Assembly: GCA_017305935.1 (NCBI GenBank)
Contig: JAFKJU010000018.1
Coordinates: forward strand, 62,001-126,000
DNA: 64,000 nt
Source: Hyphomicrobiales bacterium
GTDB lineage: Bacteria > Pseudomonadota > Alphaproteobacteria > Rhizobiales > Rhizobiaceae
Direction of reading: 5' to 3'
Shown here piece after piece: positions 59,731 through 64,000 of this stretch; position 1 is the stretch's first letter, and every line of letters begins with the position of its first letter. The translations under genes and the position numbers were made by a program. The notes beneath the pieces were generated by a model. It searched no databases. It worked only from the letters and a program-made list of their open reading frames with translations, and was not told where the DNA came from.

Positions 59731-61273
59731 GGCGGCAGACCTGATCGTCGGCATCGATGCCGGCACCTCCGTCATGAAGGCCGTCGCCTTCACGCTGAAC
59801 GGCCGCCAGATCGCCAGCGCCTCGGTGCGCAACACCTACAGGACCGGCGACGACGGCTCCGTCACCCAATCCCTCGATCAGACCTGGCTCGATTGCGCGC
59901 GGGCGCTGCGCGGCCTTGGCGACAAGGTCGAGCGCCTTGCCGAACGCACCGCCGCCATCGCCGTCACCGCGCAAGGCGACGGCACCTGGCTGGTCGGCGC
60001 CGGAAACCGCCCCGCCGGCGATGCCTGGCTGTGGCTCGATGCCCGCGCCGCGCCGACCGTCGAGCGGCTCGCCGCAAGCGAGGCCGACCGCGCCCGCTTC
60101 GAGGCGACCGGCACCGGCCTCAACACCTGCCAGCAGGGCACGCAGCTTGCCCATATGGATCGCCATTTTCCGGAGCTGCTCGGCCGCGCCGAAACCGCCA
60201 TGCATTGCAAGGACTGGCTCTACCTGAACCTGACCGGCATCCGCGCCACCGATCCATCCGAAGTCAGTTTCACCTTCGGCAATTTCCGTACCCGCGCCTA
60301 TGACGACGGGGTTCTGGCCGCGCTCGGCCTGACGCATCGCCGCACGCTGCTGCCGGAGGTGATCGAGGGCACGCAGACCACCCATCCCCTGACGGCGGAA
60401 GCCGCAGCCGCCTCCGGCCTTAAGGCCGGCACGCCGGTCTGCCTCGGCTATGTCGACATGTGCATGACGGCGCTGGGGGCCGGGGTGCGCAGCGAAGGCC
60501 GCAACGCCGCCTGCTCCGCTATCGGTTCGACCGGCGTGCATCTCCAGGCCAAGGCGGTTGGCGATGTCGTGCTGAACGCCGAGCGCACCGGTTATGTCAT
60601 CGCCCTGCCGATCCCTGGCATCGTCACCCAGGTGCAGACCAACATGGGCGCGACGATCAATCTCGACTGGCTTTTGCAGCTCGGCGCCGATCTGCTTGGC
60701 GAGTTCGGCGTCACCGTCGGGCTCAATGACATGATCGGCCGCGTCGACCAGTGGTTTGCCGCAAGCAAGCCCGGCAATATCCTCTATCATCCCTATATTT
60801 CGGAGGCCGGCGAGCGCGGCCCCTTCGTCAATGCTCGCGCCCGGGCCAATTTCACCGGCCTTGCCAGCCGCCACCGTTTTCCCGATCTGGTGCGTGCCGT
60901 CGTCGAGGGCCTGGGCATGGCGACGCGCGATTGCTACGCCGCCATGGGCGCCCTGCCCGCCGAATTGCGCATCAGCGGCGGCGCAGCCCGCTCGGCTTCG
61001 CTGCGCGGCACGCTGGGCGCGGCGCTCGGCGCGCCGGTGCGGGTCAGCACCCGCGAGGAAGCGGGCGCTGCCGGCGCTTCGATGATGGCCGCCGTCGCCA
61101 TCGGCGCCTATCGCAGCATGGACGATTGCATTGCCGACTGGGTGACGCCCGAGCTCGGCGCGGCCGAACGGCCGGACCGTCAGGATATCGACCGCATGAC
61201 ACGCCTCTTCGCCGCCTATTCGATGGTGCGGCGGGGCATCGCGCCGGCCTGGGACATCCTGGCCGCGCGCTGA
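59723..61273 (+). CDS. eryA: Erythritol kinase EryA
   Basis: 516 aa from ATG 59723 (MAEAADLIVGIDAGTSVMKAVAF); longer in-frame starts lack support. It matches Brucella EryA closely as I recall it, including VTAQGDGTWL, WLWLDARAAPTVERL, ATGTGLNTCQQGTQLA, YISEAGERGPFV and ISGGAARSASLRGTLGAALGAPV. The FGGY kinase phosphorylates erythritol to L-erythritol 4-phosphate. First gene of eryABCD, divergent from the eryEFG transporter, and overlapped at its start by a short leader frame. Confidence 0.95.
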   Translation: MAEAADLIVGIDAGTSVMKAVAFTLNGRQIASASVRNTYRTGDDGSVTQSLDQTWLDCARALRGLGDKVERLAERTAAIAVTAQGDGTWLVGAGNRPAGDAWLWLDARAAPTVERLAASEADRARFEATGTGLNTCQQGTQLAHMDRHFPELLGRAETAMHCKDWLYLNLTGIRATDPSEVSFTFGNFRTRAYDDGVLAALGLTHRRTLLPEVIEGTQTTHPLTAEAAAASGLKAGTPVCLGYVDMCMTALGAGVRSEGRNAACSAIGSTGVHLQAKAVGDVVLNAERTGYVIALPIPGIVTQVQTNMGATINLDWLLQLGADLLGEFGVTVGLNDMIGRVDQWFAASKPGNILYHPYISEAGERGPFVNARARANFTGLASRHRFPDLVRAVVEGLGMATRDCYAAMGALPAELRISGGAARSASLRGTLGAALGAPVRVSTREEAGAAGASMMAAVAIGAYRSMDDCIADWVTPELGAAERPDRQDIDRMTRLFAAYSMVRRGIAPAWDILAAR

Positions 61274-61319
61274 AAACAACGATTGCGCCCGCCCGCGGCC
61301 GGCGCCGAAGGAGATTGAC

Positions 61320-62831
61320 ATGACCGAGCCCGAGCTTATCGACCTTTTCGTGATCGGCGGCGGCATCAACGGCGCCGGCATCGCCCGCGATGCAGCCGGG
61401 CGCGGGCTGAAAGTCGTGCTCTGCGAAAAGGACGACCTGGCCGAGGGCACGTCTTCGCGCTCCGGCAAGCTGGTGCATGGCGGTCTGCGCTATCTCGAAT
61501 ATTACGAATTCCGCCTGGTGCGCGAGGCGCTGATCGAGCGCGAAGTGCTGCTCAACGCCGCGCCGCACATCATCTGGCCGATGCGGTTCGTGCTGCCGCA
61601 CAGTCCCGAGGATCGCCCCGCCTGGCTCGTGCGGCTCGGCCTCTTCCTCTACGACCATCTCGGCGGCCGCAAGAAACTGCCGGGCACGCGCATGCTGGAT
61701 CTGCGGCGCGACCCCGAGGGCACGCCGATCCTCGACCAGTACACGCGCGGCTTCGAATATTCCGACTGCTGGGTGGACGACGCCCGCCTCGTAACGCTCA
61801 ACGCCATCGGCGCCGCCGAGAAGGGCGCGCTCGTCCTGACCCGCTCGCCCGCCGTCTCCGCCCGCCGCGAAAACGGCGCATGGACGGTGACGACGAAGAA
61901 CGGCGTCACCGGCGAAACCCGAAGCTTTCGCGCGAAATGTCTTGTCAACTGCGCCGGCCCCTGGGTCTCCGACGTCATCAACCGCGTCGCCGGCTCGAAC
62001 TCGACCCGCAACGTGCGCCTCGTCAAGGGCAGCCACATCATCGTGCCGAAATTCTGGGCCGGTTCGAATGCCTATCTGGTGCAGAACCACGACAAGCGCG
62101 TCATCTTCATCAACCCCTATGAGGGCGACAAGGCGCTGATCGGCACCACCGACATCGCCTATGAGGGCCGCGCCGAGGATGTTTCGGCCGACGAGGCGGA
62201 AATCGACTATTTGCTGAAGGCGGTCAATCGCTATTTCAAGGAAAAGCTGCGCCGGCAGGATGTGCTGCATTCCTTCTCCGGCGTGCGGCCGCTGTTCGAC
62301 GACGGCAAGGGCAACCCTTCCGCCGTCACCCGCGATTATGTCTTCGATCTCGACGAGACCGGCGGCGCGCCGCTGCTCAACGTCTTCGGCGGCAAGATCA
62401 CCACCTTCCGCGAGCTGGCCGAACGCGGCATGCAGCGCCTCAGGCACATCTTCCCCAACATGGGCGGCGACTGGACGGAAAAGGCGCCGCTTCCCGGCGG
62501 CGACATGCCGAATGCCGATTACGAGACCTTCGCCAACAGCCTGCGCGACGCCTATCCCTGGATGCCGCGCAAGCTGCTGCATCACTATGGCCGCCTCTAC
62601 GGCACCCGCGCCAGAACCGTCATCGGCGGCGCGAGCGGTCTCGACGGGCTCGGCCGGCATTTCGGCGGCCAGTTCTACGAGGCGGAGGCGCGTTATCTCG
62701 TCGCCAGCGAATGGGCGCAGACGGCCGACGACATTCTCTATCGCCGCACCAAGCATTACCTGCACCTGACGCCGGCCGAACGCGCGGCCTTCGCCGACTG
62801 GTTCGACACCGCCCGCCCTGCCGCAGCCTGA
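61320..62831 (+). CDS. eryB: L-erythritol 4-phosphate dehydrogenase EryB
   Basis: 503 aa, GlpD-family flavoprotein. FAD motif FVIGGGINGAGIARDAAGRGLKVVL at the N-terminus; then GTSSRSGKLVHGGLRYLEYYEFRLVREALIEREVLLNAAPHIIWPMRFVLP, very close to Brucella EryB as remembered. It oxidises L-erythritol 4-phosphate to the 3-tetrulose phosphate and feeds electrons to the respiratory chain. It lies 46 bp after eryA and 8 bp before eryC. Confidence 0.95.
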   Translation: MTEPELIDLFVIGGGINGAGIARDAAGRGLKVVLCEKDDLAEGTSSRSGKLVHGGLRYLEYYEFRLVREALIEREVLLNAAPHIIWPMRFVLPHSPEDRPAWLVRLGLFLYDHLGGRKKLPGTRMLDLRRDPEGTPILDQYTRGFEYSDCWVDDARLVTLNAIGAAEKGALVLTRSPAVSARRENGAWTVTTKNGVTGETRSFRAKCLVNCAGPWVSDVINRVAGSNSTRNVRLVKGSHIIVPKFWAGSNAYLVQNHDKRVIFINPYEGDKALIGTTDIAYEGRAEDVSADEAEIDYLLKAVNRYFKEKLRRQDVLHSFSGVRPLFDDGKGNPSAVTRDYVFDLDETGGAPLLNVFGGKITTFRELAERGMQRLRHIFPNMGGDWTEKAPLPGGDMPNADYETFANSLRDAYPWMPRKLLHHYGRLYGTRARTVIGGASGLDGLGRHFGGQFYEAEARYLVASEWAQTADDILYRRTKHYLHLTPAERAAFADWFDTARPAAA

Positions 62832-62839
62832 GGACGACC

Positions 62840-63775
62840 ATGCCGCTGACGCTTTCGCTGAACACCAATCCGCTGGTCAACCGTTTTGCCGATCCGGACG
62901 ATCTGATCGAGACCGTCGCGCGCGATCTCAGGCTGCGCGATCTGCAACTCACCCATGAATTCATCAATCCGGGCTGGAACGCCGCAACGATCCGCCGGCT
63001 GACGCGACAGATGGACCGGGCGCTGCAGCGCACCGGCGTGCGCGTCACCTCCGGCATGACCGGCCCCTATGGCCGCCTCAACCATTTCGGCCATCCGGAT
63101 GCGGATGTGCGCCGCTATTATGTCAACTGGTTCAAGACCTTTGCCGATATCATCGGCGATCTCGGCGGAACCTCCGTCGGCACCCAGTTCGCCATCTTCA
63201 CCTACAAGGATTTTGACAATCCGATCCGGCGTGAAGACCTGATCCGCATCGCCATCGACTGCTGGGCGGAGGTGGCGGAACATGCGAAGGATGCCGGCCT
63301 TTCCTATGTCTTCTGGGAGCCGATGAGCATCGGCCGCGAATTCGGCGAGACCATCGCCGAGTGCATCAGGCTTCAGGACCGGCTGACCGCCGTCGGCATG
63401 GCGATCCCCATGTGGATGATGGCCGATATCGACCATGGCGACGTCACCTCGGACAATCCCGCCGATTTCGACCCCTATGCCTGGGCGCGCGCCGTGCCGA
63501 AGGTGTCGCCGATCATCCACATCAAGCAGAGCCTGATGGACAAGGGCGGTCACCGCCCCTTCACCGCCGAATTCAATGCCAGGGGCCGCATTCAGCCGGA
63601 GCCGCTGTTGCAGGCCTTTGCCGAGGGCGGCGCTGTCGACAACGAGATCTGCCTCGAACTTTCCTTCAAGGAACGCGAGCCGAACGACCGCGAGGTGATC
63701 CCGCAGATCGCCGAAAGCATCGCCTTCTGGGCACCGCATATCGAAACCGGTGCATCCGATCTCAAGCTGGGCTGA
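62840..63775 (+). CDS. eryC: Tetrulose-4-phosphate isomerase EryC
   Basis: 311 aa from ATG 62840 (GAGG upstream). A xylose-isomerase-like TIM barrel with LSLNTNPLVNRFADPDDLIE, LTHEFINPGWNAATIRRLTRQM, SGMTGPYGRLNHFGHPD and LELSFKEREPNDREVIPQI, near-collinear with Brucella EryC as remembered. In Brucella, EryC isomerises L-3-tetrulose 4-phosphate to L-erythrulose 4-phosphate; TpiB/EryH and RpiB/EryI then give D-erythrose 4-phosphate. Those last genes probably lie just beyond this window. Confidence 0.95.
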   Translation: MPLTLSLNTNPLVNRFADPDDLIETVARDLRLRDLQLTHEFINPGWNAATIRRLTRQMDRALQRTGVRVTSGMTGPYGRLNHFGHPDADVRRYYVNWFKTFADIIGDLGGTSVGTQFAIFTYKDFDNPIRREDLIRIAIDCWAEVAEHAKDAGLSYVFWEPMSIGREFGETIAECIRLQDRLTAVGMAIPMWMMADIDHGDVTSDNPADFDPYAWARAVPKVSPIIHIKQSLMDKGGHRPFTAEFNARGRIQPEPLLQAFAEGGAVDNEICLELSFKEREPNDREVIPQIAESIAFWAPHIETGASDLKLG

Positions 63776-63840
63776 CCGCCTTGAGGGTGCCTGCTAAGAC
63801 GGGATCCGAAACCGGTTGCAGCGCAGGACAGGACATGCCG

Positions 63841-64000
63841 ATGAGCGACAATGAAGACTCCCTCGCCGTGCGCGCCGCCTGGCTGCATTATGTCGGCGGC
63901 TTCACCCAGTCGGCGGTGGCGAAGCGGCTCGGCATTCCCTCGGTGAAGGCGCACCGGCTGATCGCGCGTGCGGTCGCAGAGGGCGTGGTGAAGGTCAGCA
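63841..64000 (+). CDS. eryD: Erythritol operon regulator EryD (5' part only)
   Basis: The window ends after 53 codons. ATG 63841 is preferred; ATG 63835 is two codons earlier, and both follow AGGACAGGAC. The visible part is a SorC-family HTH: VRAAWLHYVGGFTQSAVAKRLGIPSVKAHRLIARAVAEGVVKV. In Brucella EryD represses eryABCD and is relieved by erythritol. It is 65 bp after eryC in the same direction. Confidence 0.92.
   Translation, partial: MSDNEDSLAVRAAWLHYVGGFTQSAVAKRLGIPSVKAHRLIARAVAEGVVKVS

Overview
The window is a GC-rich stretch of an alphaproteobacterial genome. Gene families and layout point to Rhizobiaceae (Rhizobium/Agrobacterium group): an eryABCD erythritol locus with an eryEFG ABC transporter, split phn genes with a DUF1045 partner, many ABC transporters, and many LysR/LacI/GntR/DeoR regulators. 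This is typical of a rhizobial megaplasmid, chromid or accessory chromosome rich in catabolic islands. I saw no rRNA, tRNA, CRISPR array, insertion sequence, phage or replication gene. Many genes abut through 4-base ATGA/GTGA or 1-base TGATG overlaps, so operons are easy to delimit.

Layout: (1) 0-3.4 kb: small proteins, then a DUF1338/HglS-type 2-oxoadipate dioxygenase divergent from a LysR regulator. (2) 3.4-8.3 kb: a LacI regulator and a minus-strand sugar operon (class I aldolase, Gfo/Idh/MocA dehydrogenase, D-lyxose isomerase, PfkB kinase) headed by two near-identical LacI-type operators, with hutD on the other side. (3) 9.7-12.1 kb: DUF1045 2H phosphoesterase, phnM, phnN. (4) 12.2-17.2 kb: five-gene Dpp/Opp-type ABC importer. 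(5) 17.2-24.4 kb: MFS transporter with divergent TetR, gamma-glutamyltransferase, RecQ, and a PACE-type efflux protein with divergent LysR. (6) 24.8-28.4 kb: xanthine/urate-type permease, then a GntR/dgoD pair for D-galactonate. (7) 28.5-30 kb: an M15-like peptidase candidate and a DnaQ-type exonuclease. (8) 30-35.4 kb: LysR, aldehyde dehydrogenase, enolase-superfamily dehydratase-like protein and GMC oxidoreductase, a plausible oxidative non-phosphorylative pathway. (9) 35.4-36.7 kb: nucleoside deoxyribosyltransferase family protein, small membrane protein and a 24-residue micro-ORF. (10) 36.8-50.4 kb: fused indolepyruvate oxidoreductase with a FAD-linked 2-hydroxyacid dehydrogenase; divergent AcuI-type reductase with an enoyl-CoA hydratase; then a feruloyl-CoA-synthase-like ligase with a GntR regulator, divergent from a Pot-type ABC importer. 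(11) 50.4-64 kb: the ery region: a GlpD-like dehydrogenase, LyxK-like kinase, DeoR regulator, eryG, eryF, eryE and a DUF2291 protein on the minus strand, divergent from eryA, eryB, eryC and the 5' end of eryD.

The best candidate for something undescribed is region 10. A 17/18-base identical operator-like element (41685-41702 and 46444-46461) sits just upstream of a TTGACA -35 hexamer in both divergent promoter regions, oriented toward the downstream operon each time. It suggests one GntR regulon combining uptake, CoA ligation, 2-hydroxyacid oxidation and indolepyruvate-type oxidative decarboxylation, probably of an aryl acid. Other candidates are the transporter-less lyxose-isomerase/PfkB/aldolase module, the ALDH/enolase/GMC module, a LyxK/GlpD pair duplicating the eryA/eryB logic beside the erythritol transporter, DUF1045 as a PhnP substitute, and a short translated leader overlapping eryA.

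All assignments come from reading the sequence and from remembered family features. No database search was run.
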